From Desulfuromusa kysingii (lineage in GTDB: Bacteria; Desulfobacterota; Desulfuromonadia; Desulfuromonadales; Geopsychrobacteraceae), in the NCBI RefSeq assembly GCF_900107645.1, contig NZ_FNQN01000005.1, positions 174,193 to 238,192 of the forward strand: a DNA stretch of 64,000 bases, in the 5' to 3' direction. The position numbers and the translations under genes were made by a program. Each line of letters starts with the position of its first letter. The first letter of the stretch is position 1. The notes beneath the pieces were generated by a model, which saw only the letters and a program-made list of their open reading frames with translations, had not been told where the DNA came from and made no database searches. Shown here piece after piece: positions 19,775 through 28,129 of this stretch.

Positions 19775-20194
19775 ATGAATTATCTATCGCGTATTATTGT
19801 TGTGTCCGTTGTTCTTATCAGCTGCTTAAGTTCTGTTTGCCTCGCTGGTAACTTCCCATCACAGGCAGTGAAAGCTGCTGAAAAATTTACCCAACTGTTA
19901 GATAACAAGGAATATCGATCGGCCTATAGTGCCAGTTCGGCGTTGCTGAAAATGGTTGACACTGAGCCGGAATGGGTGAAGGAGAGAGAACTCTCTGGTC
20001 TGCTTTTAGGGACGGTTCAGGATCGTAAGCTGGTCTCGATCCATGCCCGGGATACCTATCCAGGGTTGCCTGACGATGAATATCTGGTGATTTATTTTGA
20101 GGCCCGCACTCAGAGAAAAGCGAAAGCTGCCGAGGTTCTTCTTGTGAGTCTTGCCGGGGAAGCCTGGCAGGTGTGCTCTTATCATCTGAAATAG
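19775..20194 (+). CDS. Exported DUF4019-like protein
   Basis: 139 residues from ATG 19775, chosen for the GGAGGGG ribosome site. A signal peptide covers about 1-24 (ending CLA-GN). The mature part resembles DUF4019: AAEKFTQLLDNKEYRSAYSAS, then DDEYLVIYFEARTQRKAKAAEVLLV and AWQVCSYHLK. It is probably a periplasmic protein of unknown role. Its upstream repeats suggest control by the neighbouring two-component system. Confidence 0.8.
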   Translation: MNYLSRIIVVSVVLISCLSSVCLAGNFPSQAVKAAEKFTQLLDNKEYRSAYSASSALLKMVDTEPEWVKERELSGLLLGTVQDRKLVSIHARDTYPGLPDDEYLVIYFEARTQRKAKAAEVLLVSLAGEAWQVCSYHLK

Positions 20195-20272
20195 CGACTA
20201 TTTTGTTGACCGCGCACAGCGGTTTCACCAGATAGCATCAAGGTTTTTAGAAATATCATTATCTTGGAACGG

Positions 20273-21658
20273 TTAACTCCCTGTGGCGGCAATATTGATG
20301 CAGACCGTCACTTGGGTTCCTGCTCTCTGAGCACTGGTGATGTCTATCTGGCCGTCGTGAGCGAGAATAATTGAGCGGACCAGGCTCAACCCAAGACCTG
20401 TTCCCGGGGTTGAGCGACTGCTGTCAGCTCGATAAAACCGCTCCCAAACGCGGGGCAGGTCTTTAGTTGCAATACCTGCCCCACTGTCAGCAATCCTGAT
20501 CTGGGCGCAATGGTTTTCTTGTTTTGCTTCCAGCGCTATCCATCCCCCTTCTGGGGTGAATTTCAAGGCATTATCCAGTAAATTTGCGAAAGCACGCTGT
20601 AGTCGACCTCGATCCCCCGAGACAATTAATGGATCATCAATAATTTTAAGGGAGATATGGATACTTCTGTCCTCAGCAACTGGGGAGTAGAGTTCAGCGA
20701 CATCTCTGATAATGGCAGAAAGGTTTACCGGTGTCTTCTCCAAGGGGGTGACCCCGGCATCTGTTTCAGCAATTTCAAGCATGGTATTGATCATACCGAC
20801 GAGGCTGTCACATTCTTCAATAACCGAACCAGACATCCCCTGATACTCTTGCAGAGATTGAACCCCGCTGAGTGTCGTTTCAGCCAAACCGCGGATGCGT
20901 GTGACTGGGCTGCGCAAGTCGTGAGCAATATTGTTGGTGACGTCTTGTAGTTCTTTGATCAGAGTCTTTATTCTTGATTGCATCCGGTTGATTGAGGTGA
21001 TGAGATGGTTCACTTCCTCAGCTTGATCGTGGAAAGTGATCTCCTGTGAAAGGTTACCCCGGCTGATTTGATCTGCTGTCTCTCGCACGATCTTTACCCC
21101 GGCAAGGGATCTTCTGGAGATATAAAAACCAATTGACACCGCCGCCACAAGGACGAATGCGAAGGTGAGGAAAAAAACCTGCTGAAAGCTGGCAAGGAGC
21201 GCTTCATCAAAGCTGAGAAGGGTTCCGGATTGGAGGATATAATCTTTCCCCAGAGGTTGGTAAAAAATCCGTGCCTGACCCGGATGGGAAGTCAGATTGA
21301 TCGTTTCAAATTGCCCCTGACGCAGATTTTTAAGGGTTGATGCCGGTTGCGGAAGATCGCCCCAAGACCGCAAATCAGAGGTTTCGATGAGCTGTAGATC
21401 AGCAGAATAGAGGCGGATAAAAACCAGATCAATCCCTTCACCTTCGGTTTCAAGGTGGATTTCTCGAGACAGAGCTTCAAATCCCCCATGTTGAAATATC
21501 TCCACAAATTCGCGCCCATCACCGAGAAATTCCTGATCAATCCGTTCGCGGAGGTTGCTTCGCAAGTTATACTGAATCACTCCAAAAACCAGAAGAGAAA
21601 GGGCTGCGAACAGAAGGGTATAGAAGAGCGTTAATCGGGAGGCCAGAGACCTAAACAT
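20273..21658 (-). CDS. Membrane sensor histidine kinase paired with the OmpR-type regulator
   Basis: 461 residues if started at ATG 21658, which overlaps the regulator's stop by 8 bp; an in-frame ATG at 21694 is possible. Two membrane helices (about 8-28 and 155-180) bracket a periplasmic loop. A HAMP domain, an H-box (HDLRSPVTRIRG), an N-box (ANLLDNALKFTP) and G-boxes (DSGAGI, GTGLGLSLV) follow. The architecture matches CusS/PmrB-type kinases. The operon context (lipid phosphoethanolamine and glycerol-phosphate transferases) suggests sensing of envelope stress, cationic peptides or metals; this is inference. Confidence 0.93.
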   Translation of the reverse strand: MFRSLASRLTLFYTLLFAALSLLVFGVIQYNLRSNLRERIDQEFLGDGREFVEIFQHGGFEALSREIHLETEGEGIDLVFIRLYSADLQLIETSDLRSWGDLPQPASTLKNLRQGQFETINLTSHPGQARIFYQPLGKDYILQSGTLLSFDEALLASFQQVFFLTFAFVLVAAVSIGFYISRRSLAGVKIVRETADQISRGNLSQEITFHDQAEEVNHLITSINRMQSRIKTLIKELQDVTNNIAHDLRSPVTRIRGLAETTLSGVQSLQEYQGMSGSVIEECDSLVGMINTMLEIAETDAGVTPLEKTPVNLSAIIRDVAELYSPVAEDRSIHISLKIIDDPLIVSGDRGRLQRAFANLLDNALKFTPEGGWIALEAKQENHCAQIRIADSGAGIATKDLPRVWERFYRADSSRSTPGTGLGLSLVRSIILAHDGQIDITSAQRAGTQVTVCINIAATGS

Positions 21659-22337
21659 GTTCGCCCCGTTTTTCGAGGACATAGCCGGCACCACGAATGG
21701 TATGAATCAATTTATGACTTTTGGGAAGGTCGATTTTTTCGCGTAAATGGCAGATACGTGACTCGACAACGTTACTTTCCGGATCAAAATTATAGTCCCA
21801 GACATGTTCCATAATCATGGTTTTAGAAACGACTCGACCAGCGTTTCTCAACAGATATTCCAACAGGGAAAACTCACGGTGTTGTAACTCGATCTGCTGT
21901 CCTGCACGTCTGACTTTACGGGTGACAAGGTCAATGGATAAGTCATCAACTGTTAGCGTTGCCGGCTCTTCAATTGATTGACTCCTGCGCAACAAGGTCT
22001 GTACCCGAACGAGAAGTTCAGTAAAGGCAAAGGGTTTCACCAGATAGTCATCACCGCCTTTTTGTAGCCCCAGGATGCGTTCATCAACCGTTTTCTTTGC
22101 GCTTAAGACAATGATTGGGGTGTTGACTTGCTGTTTCCGCAATTGTTCAATCAAGGATAAACCATCAAGCTTAGGGAGCATGATATCCACGACGGCGGCA
22201 TCGTATGCCACATCCTGAGCCATGAATAAACCTTCAAGCCCGTCAGCGGCCCGATCAACAGCAAAACCTGCTTGAACAAAACCTTTTTTGATAAACTGCG
22301 CGGTTCGATTATCGTCTTCCACCAGAAGTATTCGCAT
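21651..22337 (-). CDS. OmpR-family response regulator
   Basis: 228 residues. The receiver domain (LLVEDDNRTA, AAVVDIMLPKLDG with the phospho-Asp near 51, VLSAKK, DYLVKPFAF) is followed by the winged-helix C-terminal domain (about 125-222, LQHREFSLLEYLLRNAGRVVSKTMIMEHVW, RICHLREKID). The kinase overlaps its 3' end and dgkA lies 19 bp upstream. Candidate target sites with 11-bp direct repeats occur before this operon and before the DUF4019 gene. Confidence 0.95.
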   Translation of the reverse strand: MRILLVEDDNRTAQFIKKGFVQAGFAVDRAADGLEGLFMAQDVAYDAAVVDIMLPKLDGLSLIEQLRKQQVNTPIIVLSAKKTVDERILGLQKGGDDYLVKPFAFTELLVRVQTLLRRSQSIEEPATLTVDDLSIDLVTRKVRRAGQQIELQHREFSLLEYLLRNAGRVVSKTMIMEHVWDYNFDPESNVVESRICHLREKIDLPKSHKLIHTIRGAGYVLEKRGEHV

Positions 22338-22356
22338 GTTTAGGCCTTTAAGTTTT

Positions 22357-22725
22357 CTATTTTGACCAGAGAGCCCACAGAGATTCGCCCCAAATATAGA
22401 CGGACAGGATCAGGCTCCCCATGACGGCCGCAGAGCCCAGATCTTTAGCCCGCCCAGACAACTCGTGCTTTTCTGGACCGATACGATCCACGATGGCTTC
22501 GATGGCCGAATTGAGCAATTCGACAATCATGACCAGAAACAGCGTGGCAACCATCAAGACCCGCTGTGACGGCTCTACATCCAGCCAAAAGGCCAGAGGG
22601 ATAAGGATAATGGCTAGAAGTAACTCTTGTCGAAATGCCGCCTCATGCTTAACGGCTGCTTTGATTCCGAGGATTGAATAACCTGCCGCTAGGATAATAC
22701 GTTTAATGCCGGTATTCTTCTGCAT
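22357..22725 (-). CDS. dgkA: Diacylglycerol kinase
   Basis: 122 residues, the typical size of trimeric membrane DgkA. It has three hydrophobic helices, the Glu of KHEAAFRQE, and the signature VELLNSAIEAIVDRIGPEKHELSGRAKDLGSAAV. It phosphorylates diacylglycerol to phosphatidic acid. Its place directly downstream of an EptA-like transferase fits recycling of the diacylglycerol released when phosphoethanolamine or glycerol phosphate is moved from phospholipids. Confidence 0.95.
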   Translation of the reverse strand: MQKNTGIKRIILAAGYSILGIKAAVKHEAAFRQELLLAIILIPLAFWLDVEPSQRVLMVATLFLVMIVELLNSAIEAIVDRIGPEKHELSGRAKDLGSAAVMGSLILSVYIWGESLWALWSK

Positions 22726-22756
22726 TTTATTCCTTAATAATTGGGGAGGTGAAAGT

Positions 22757-24346
22757 TTAAAAATATTTTAAAATATCTTTCTCCTCGTTGTACAGGGATG
22801 TTTTTATCCGCATAAACCCGAGTAGTGTGTGAAAAAGATTGTCATGAGAAAAATGATCGTTGGTGGTCTGCTGAAGGTTCTCGGTATCAATCTCCTGTCT
22901 GGCGCTGGCACCGAACCACATCAACGCCCCCGCATGTTTCTGTGCGTCCGGGGCGATGAAATAGGGCATCCCGTGGAGATAGAGACCATTTTCACCCAGG
23001 GATTCGCCGTGATCACTCATATAAAACAGCGCGGACTGGAATGTCCCGTCATTTTGTTTGAGCAACTCCAGGGTTTGCTGCAGAAAATAATCTGTGTAGA
23101 GGATGGCATTATCGTAAGCGTTGCCGATTTCCTCTTGCTGGCACTCTTCCAACTGATTGGTTTTGCACACCGGGGTGAACTTCTCAAACGCTTGCGGATA
23201 TCTCTTTGCGTAGGCGGGGCCATGGTTTCCCCTTTGGTGGAGGACGATCAGGATATCTCCTTCATCCTGTTGATTGATGAAGTCCTGCAACCCGTTTAAC
23301 ATCCCCACGTCCCGGCATTCACTGTCACATATGGTGTTGGTTTCCGGGGTGCGATAGTTTTCGTAGCTCACCCGGTCTGCCACCCCTTTTGAACTGGAGT
23401 TATTATCCCGCCACAAAATCTTAACCCCACCCCTGTTAAGGACATCCAGAACGTTTTCTGTCGTTTTCGCTTTTTTGTCGTTGTAGTTTTTCCGTTCGAG
23501 ATAAGAAAACATACAAGGGACTGAAATCGCTGTTGTGGTCCCGCACGAATACATATTGGAGAAATTAATGATGTCCTCTTTCTTTAACAGAGGGTTGGTT
23601 TCTTTTTTGTAACCATTCAAAGAGAATCTGTCAGCGCGGGCCGCTTCACCAACAACAACAATTGCAAGTCTCCTCCCATGAGCGTCTGCGTCTTTTTTTG
23701 CGTCAAGGCCAATGGCTTTAAGCTCTGTTTCATGATTATCAAATTTATGCCCGATGTATTTCCCCACGGAATAAAAGGCATAAGTCGGGTTAGTGTAATA
23801 GCGCAGGGGCTTATGTTCTCGAAAAAATGATGTGTAAAATTTACTGAAACAAAGCAGGGTCACAATGATGATGAGAACTGTTATGGAAATTGTAACCAGT
23901 GTTGAAGCCAAGGTTTGTCTGCTTGTTTGTACGGGAGTTTTAACCTTATAGATCAATAACGCTGGCAATCCCCCGAGCAAAAAAACGTAAAGAAAGAGCT
24001 TGCTGCTGATCAGGTCCAGCGATTCACTTGCATTGGTTTCAAGAACATTCTGGATCATCGTATCATCAATAATGACACAATACGTATTGGCAAAGTAGCT
24101 GATGAAAGCAGCAACCAGAACAGAAAAAATAAGTATGGGCTTGAGTGTCAGGATTGAATTAAACAGGCTGAAAAAGAGGGCCAGAAAGCTAAAGAAAACC
24201 ACCGCAATCGAAAGCAAGAATGGGGTGTTGGAAGGGGAGAGGGGGTAAATTATTTTGACCTGACTAAAGAACCTGTAGTTATCAGCAAAAACTATAAATA
24301 AGGAGGTCAGGAGGATCAATTTGATTCTGGAAATTTGTAAGGTCAT
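22757..24346 (-). CDS. EptA/MCR-family phosphoethanolamine transferase
   Basis: 529 residues from ATG 24346 (AAAGAG upstream); the frame extends upstream into the preceding gene, so the longer form is unlikely. Five N-terminal membrane helices precede a periplasmic sulfatase-fold domain with VVVGEAARADRF, the catalytic Thr in SCGTTTAISVPCMF, and YMSDHGESLGENGLYLHG. It is expected to move phosphoethanolamine from phosphatidylethanolamine to lipid A, lowering negative charge and giving polymyxin tolerance in known members. It is chromosomal and inside a regulated operon, with no sign of recent acquisition. Confidence 0.9.
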   Translation of the reverse strand: MTLQISRIKLILLTSLFIVFADNYRFFSQVKIIYPLSPSNTPFLLSIAVVFFSFLALFFSLFNSILTLKPILIFSVLVAAFISYFANTYCVIIDDTMIQNVLETNASESLDLISSKLFLYVFLLGGLPALLIYKVKTPVQTSRQTLASTLVTISITVLIIIVTLLCFSKFYTSFFREHKPLRYYTNPTYAFYSVGKYIGHKFDNHETELKAIGLDAKKDADAHGRRLAIVVVGEAARADRFSLNGYKKETNPLLKKEDIINFSNMYSCGTTTAISVPCMFSYLERKNYNDKKAKTTENVLDVLNRGGVKILWRDNNSSSKGVADRVSYENYRTPETNTICDSECRDVGMLNGLQDFINQQDEGDILIVLHQRGNHGPAYAKRYPQAFEKFTPVCKTNQLEECQQEEIGNAYDNAILYTDYFLQQTLELLKQNDGTFQSALFYMSDHGESLGENGLYLHGMPYFIAPDAQKHAGALMWFGASARQEIDTENLQQTTNDHFSHDNLFHTLLGFMRIKTSLYNEEKDILKYF

Positions 24347-24371
24347 TGATGACTCTTTTAGGACGTTAGAT

Positions 24372-26318
24372 TTAACGGTTAAGTTTGACGGTGTGGACAG
24401 GGATGTTATTTCTGTCGCTCCAGGCGTTGATGCCCTTTTTATAGATAGAAGCAGCACCTTGGTAGTAGCTGATGCCGAGAGCAACGAAGGGGTTATTTAT
24501 TCCGGTGGGCTGCTCAATAGGTTGAGATTTTTCATAACCGGTGAGCAGGGTGAGTTTTTCCTGGGGTTTGAGTATGGCGAGCTGATGTCCATCGTAGAGA
24601 CCAAGATTTTGATAATTGGCGATCAGGGCTCGTTTTGGTGGTGTCAGAAGAATATCCCGGCCAAAAAAACAAGAACGGTAACTCATATTCAGTAGACCCA
24701 ACAGGGTTGGAGCGAGATCAATCTGGCTGGCAAGACTGTTGTTGATCGCAGGTTGTATCTGTTGCGGAGCATAGATCCAGAGAGGAATATGGTAGCGCTC
24801 AATAGGCAGAGCCTGCTTGCCGGCACTGCCAGCTTGATGGTCGGCGACAATGACAAAGATGGTATTCTCAAACCAGGGCTTCTCAGCGGCGTCCTGAATA
24901 AATTTACCGATGGCGTAATCGGTGTATTTGACCGCGCCATCCCGCCCTTTACCCGATGGAATATCGATCCTCCCTTCAGGATAGGTATAAGGCCGATGAT
25001 TAGAGGTTGTCATCAGGTGGAGAAAGAATGGTGTTTCTTGTTGATTTTCGTGATCAGCAACCTTGATGGCTTGCTGGTAGAGGTCTTCGTCGGCCATGCC
25101 CCAGGCGTTACTGAAATGGATTTCAGCATCAGCAACACTTGACTGATCGACAATTTGATAACCGTTCCCCGAAAAGAAAGCATTCATGTTTTCGAAGTAA
25201 CCCCGTCCACCGTAAAGAAAATATGAGTGATACCCTTTTGTGTCGAGGACGTTCCCCAGCGACCAGAGATCCGTTTCTCTGCCTATCCGTTTGATGATTG
25301 AACGTCCAGGGGTTGGAGGAATTGACAAGGTAATAGCTTCTAATCCCCGGGTGGTTCGGGTCCCTGTTGCATAAAAGTTGTCAAAAAATAAACTCTTCTT
25401 TATCAGCGCATCGAGGTTGGGAGTTAAATGTTTGTGGTTACCAAAATAGCCGAGAAAATCGGAGCTCAGACTCTCCACGGTAATGAGAATGACATTGGAT
25501 CTTTTTTCGGCTCCAGTGCGGCTTATTTCGCGACGGATGTCGAAGGGGTTCTGGCTAATGAACTGACTATTGGGTTCGGCGGTTTCTTTGCGGATCAGGG
25601 TGTCGGCTTTTTTCGTAGAAAGCGAGGTGTAGAATTGCTGAAAATCCAGTTCATTGTTCCTGAATGCGGCGACAAATTGATAGGGACCATTACTTGCCAA
25701 CTCTTTGGTATAAGTGTTGGCAGAAATGTTGCGTAGATCCTGATTTATAGTGAAAAAAACCGTGAGAGGTAACAACAGCAACGAGGTGGCGATCAGGCAG
25801 CGTCGGGAGAATGTTTCTTTGCTGCGCAATGATCGTTGGACGAATGAAGCCAAGGGTTGGTAGAGGAGAAGTGCAACAAAAAACAGAGCAGAAAAAATCA
25901 AGACTACGGGGTAAGACTGGACAATGTTGTCCGTGACCTCGCGGCGGTAAATGAGATAATCGATGGAGATGAAGTTAAATCTGACGCTGAACTCCTGCCA
26001 AAAGAAATATTCAGCAACAGCAATAAAGCAGGCGGAATAAATGGTCGAGAACAGGATCAGTTTAAGCCAATATGCGTGCCAACGATGGGTCCAGATCCTC
26101 TGTGGTAGAAGGCAAAGATAGAGAACGGCCGGAATCATCGCATAGGCATAGAAGGCGCTATCAAAAATCCAGCCTGATGTGAAAATTTCTAAAAAATTAT
26201 AGGCTGTTGGAGTGATATTTCCCCAGCTTAGAAAGAGCAATACAAAACGGGTAGAAAAAAACAGGAGGGTCCAAAAAGCGTAGATCCCCAGAAGGAGCTG
26301 GAAACGAGATGATTTCAT
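24372..26318 (-). CDS. LtaS-like membrane sulfatase-fold transferase
   Basis: 648 residues from ATG 26318 (AAAGG upstream); a TTG at 26342 is less likely. About five membrane helices are followed by a large periplasmic domain of the alkaline-phosphatase/sulfatase fold with ILITVESLSSDFLGYFG, the nucleophile motif GTRTTRGLEAI (as in LtaS) and VIVADHQAG. Relatives transfer glycerol phosphate or phosphoethanolamine from phospholipid to glycans or glycolipids. It is the first gene of the five-gene operon. The acceptor in this organism is not known. Confidence 0.85.
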   Translation of the reverse strand: MKSSRFQLLLGIYAFWTLLFFSTRFVLLFLSWGNITPTAYNFLEIFTSGWIFDSAFYAYAMIPAVLYLCLLPQRIWTHRWHAYWLKLILFSTIYSACFIAVAEYFFWQEFSVRFNFISIDYLIYRREVTDNIVQSYPVVLIFSALFFVALLLYQPLASFVQRSLRSKETFSRRCLIATSLLLLPLTVFFTINQDLRNISANTYTKELASNGPYQFVAAFRNNELDFQQFYTSLSTKKADTLIRKETAEPNSQFISQNPFDIRREISRTGAEKRSNVILITVESLSSDFLGYFGNHKHLTPNLDALIKKSLFFDNFYATGTRTTRGLEAITLSIPPTPGRSIIKRIGRETDLWSLGNVLDTKGYHSYFLYGGRGYFENMNAFFSGNGYQIVDQSSVADAEIHFSNAWGMADEDLYQQAIKVADHENQQETPFFLHLMTTSNHRPYTYPEGRIDIPSGKGRDGAVKYTDYAIGKFIQDAAEKPWFENTIFVIVADHQAGSAGKQALPIERYHIPLWIYAPQQIQPAINNSLASQIDLAPTLLGLLNMSYRSCFFGRDILLTPPKRALIANYQNLGLYDGHQLAILKPQEKLTLLTGYEKSQPIEQPTGINNPFVALGISYYQGAASIYKKGINAWSDRNNIPVHTVKLNR

Positions 26319-26374
26319 ATGTGGCCTTTTGAAAATGGTCAATTTGACCAGTCGATATTGTAAAAATTGGATGG

Positions 26375-26407
26375 ACTATAGCGGGATAAAATGACGTCAA
26401 AATGACG
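26375..26407 (-). promoter_or_regulatory. Operon promoter with 11-bp direct repeats
   Basis: On the reverse strand CGTCATTTT occurs twice, starting 11 bp apart (plus coordinates 26388-26396 and 26399-26407), followed after 7 bp by TATAGT (26375-26380) as a -10. The repeats lie over the -35 position, as expected for an activator of the OmpR class. Confidence 0.5.
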
Positions 26408-26493
26408 AGAAGATTACTTTTTGGCAATGTTGACAGAGACTGGATGACAATTGCCCGACGATGTATCGCAAGGGAGGACGTCATTTCTCCTTT

Positions 26494-26527
26494 TTAGTCG
26501 CTTGACTTAATTTAGTCACCCGACTAA
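26494..26527. promoter_or_regulatory. Twin palindromes over a promoter, probable TetR operator
   Basis: TTAGTC-N4-GACTTA (26494-26509) and TTAGTC-N4-GACTAA (26512-26527) are 18 bp apart. They overlap TTGACT (26502-26507) and a plausible -10 TAACTT (26525-26530) just before the TetR gene. Confidence 0.65.
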
Positions 26528-26560
26528 CTTGGTAGCGCTTTGTCAATGGAGGTTGAACTT

Positions 26561-27202
26561 GTGATTAAATATCAAACCAGTAATAAAACCCAACAGGCCC
26601 TGATCAATGCCGCAGGAGAGTTGGCTGCCGAAGACGGTTTTAATGCCATTACGACCCGCAATATCGCGGAACGGTCAGGCGAGAATATTGGCAGTATCCA
26701 CTACCATTTTGGGAGTAAAGAGAAGTTATTTGAGGCCACCTTGTTGACGGCTTGTCAGGGCTGGATTGACAATCCGCTGGTCGAGGTTCTGGTTGATTGT
26801 AATCTGCAGAGTAAAGATGGCCAAGCAGAAGCGATCCGCCGGGCGATCACCAGAGTGACCAATCTGCTTTTCGACAAGGAGGTTCCGAGTTGGTATTGCC
26901 GCGCCGTTTATCAGGTCATGCAAACGGACAATAAGTTACGAGATGTATTTTTTGACGCTGTTATGGAAGAGGAACTTGAACAGGTTGGAAAATTACTCAA
27001 TGTTATCGACCCGACTCTGAGTGAAGAGTTGCGGACACAGCATTTCCTGTTGCTGTTCACCCCGTTGTTTTTTCATGCAGACTACCGGGGCGCTATCCTG
27101 CAGCGGCTCGGAAAAGAGGAATATAGCGAAGAATACCTGGATGCTTTACTCGAGAACTGCATTCACCAGGCCTTGTTGCGTTATCGCTTGCCAGTGGCAT
27201 AA
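26561..27202 (+). CDS. TetR-family repressor of the RND operon (CecR-like)
   Basis: 213 residues starting at GTG 26561, chosen because GGAGG lies 9 bp upstream; a TTG at 26540 lacks a site. The N-terminal helix-turn-helix reads AITTRNIAERSGENIGSIHYHFGSKEKLFEATL, typical of TetR/CecR. The C-terminal ligand domain is helical. It is the first gene of an operon with an RND pump (24 bp before the adaptor gene) and is preceded by twin palindromes, so it is probably an autorepressor released by a pump substrate. Confidence 0.92.
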   Translation: MIKYQTSNKTQQALINAAGELAAEDGFNAITTRNIAERSGENIGSIHYHFGSKEKLFEATLLTACQGWIDNPLVEVLVDCNLQSKDGQAEAIRRAITRVTNLLFDKEVPSWYCRAVYQVMQTDNKLRDVFFDAVMEEELEQVGKLLNVIDPTLSEELRTQHFLLLFTPLFFHADYRGAILQRLGKEEYSEEYLDALLENCIHQALLRYRLPVA

Positions 27203-27226
27203 AACTGAAGAAAAGAGAGACTCATC

Positions 27227-28114
27227 ATGCGTAAACAAAATGTCATAATCATTGTCACCTTATGCCTTGTGTTCCTGCTGTCCGGTGTTGCAACCGCTGC
27301 GGAAAAAGGTTCCAAGTTACAGATTCACGGCAGTTCGTTCCTGCAAAGTTACCCAGGGACGATCATTTCCAGCCATCAGGCCAAGTTGGCGTTTCGGGTT
27401 AGCGGCCCACTGATCAAAGTGTTGGTCAAGCCCGGTGACAAGGTGAAAAAAGGGCAACTGGTGATGCAAGTTGATCCACGTGACTTTGAAGACAGTATCC
27501 GGGTACTGGAAGCACAACTGGCCGGCGCCGAAGCACAACGGGACCGTGCCTTGCGCGACTTTGACCGGGCACAGACTTTGTTTGATCAACATGTCAGTGC
27601 GACGGCGGATTTCGATCGTGCCAAGGGTGCATACGAGGTCGCTTTTTCAGGTGTTGCCATTATTGAAGCGCAGTTGCAGATGGCCCGTCATCGTTTGAAA
27701 GATACATCGTTACGCGCCCCTTTTGCGGGGGTGATCACGACGCAGAGTGCCGAAAACTATGAGATGATCAGGGCTGGTGCAGAAGTTCTTGCGATTCATG
27801 ATATCTCCAACCTGGAGGTTGAAATCAAGATACCGGAGAATGAAATTGTCCGTTACCCTCTCCGGGTTGGACAAGAGGTGAGGGTTAAGCTCGCGGCTAT
27901 TGCCGACAGCTCTTTTACTGCCAAGCTGGTGGAATGGAATAGCGCTGCTGATCCGGTGACCAGAACTTATGCCCTGCGTTTTGCCTTTACTGCGTTGCCA
28001 CAGTTTCATGTGTTGCCGGGGATGACTGCCGAAGTCAGCCTTATTAATGAGGCGAGCCAACCATCTTCTTACCATGTTCCGGAGCAGCAAAATGTCTCCG
28101 GTGCGATCATGTAG
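27227..28114 (+). CDS. RND efflux periplasmic adaptor (membrane fusion protein)
   Basis: 295 residues. A signal sequence covers about 1-24, followed by a lipoyl half (VKPGDKVKKGQLVMQVDPRDFED), an alpha-hairpin (about 85-145), the second lipoyl half (LRAPFAGVITTQSAENYEMIRAGAEVL) and a beta-barrel domain. It bridges the inner-membrane pump and the outer-membrane channel encoded next. It is on the short side for the family because the C-terminal membrane-proximal domain is reduced. Confidence 0.93.
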   Translation: MRKQNVIIIVTLCLVFLLSGVATAAEKGSKLQIHGSSFLQSYPGTIISSHQAKLAFRVSGPLIKVLVKPGDKVKKGQLVMQVDPRDFEDSIRVLEAQLAGAEAQRDRALRDFDRAQTLFDQHVSATADFDRAKGAYEVAFSGVAIIEAQLQMARHRLKDTSLRAPFAGVITTQSAENYEMIRAGAEVLAIHDISNLEVEIKIPENEIVRYPLRVGQEVRVKLAAIADSSFTAKLVEWNSAADPVTRTYALRFAFTALPQFHVLPGMTAEVSLINEASQPSSYHVPEQQNVSGAIM

Positions 28115-28129
28115 CCTCGAGGGCAAATT

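Noticed and set aside
22757-24346. A recently acquired mcr-type colistin resistance gene
   Set aside because: No insertion sequence or plasmid gene flanks it, and it sits inside a native-looking operon with dgkA and a two-component system; it is better seen as an intrinsic EptA homologue.
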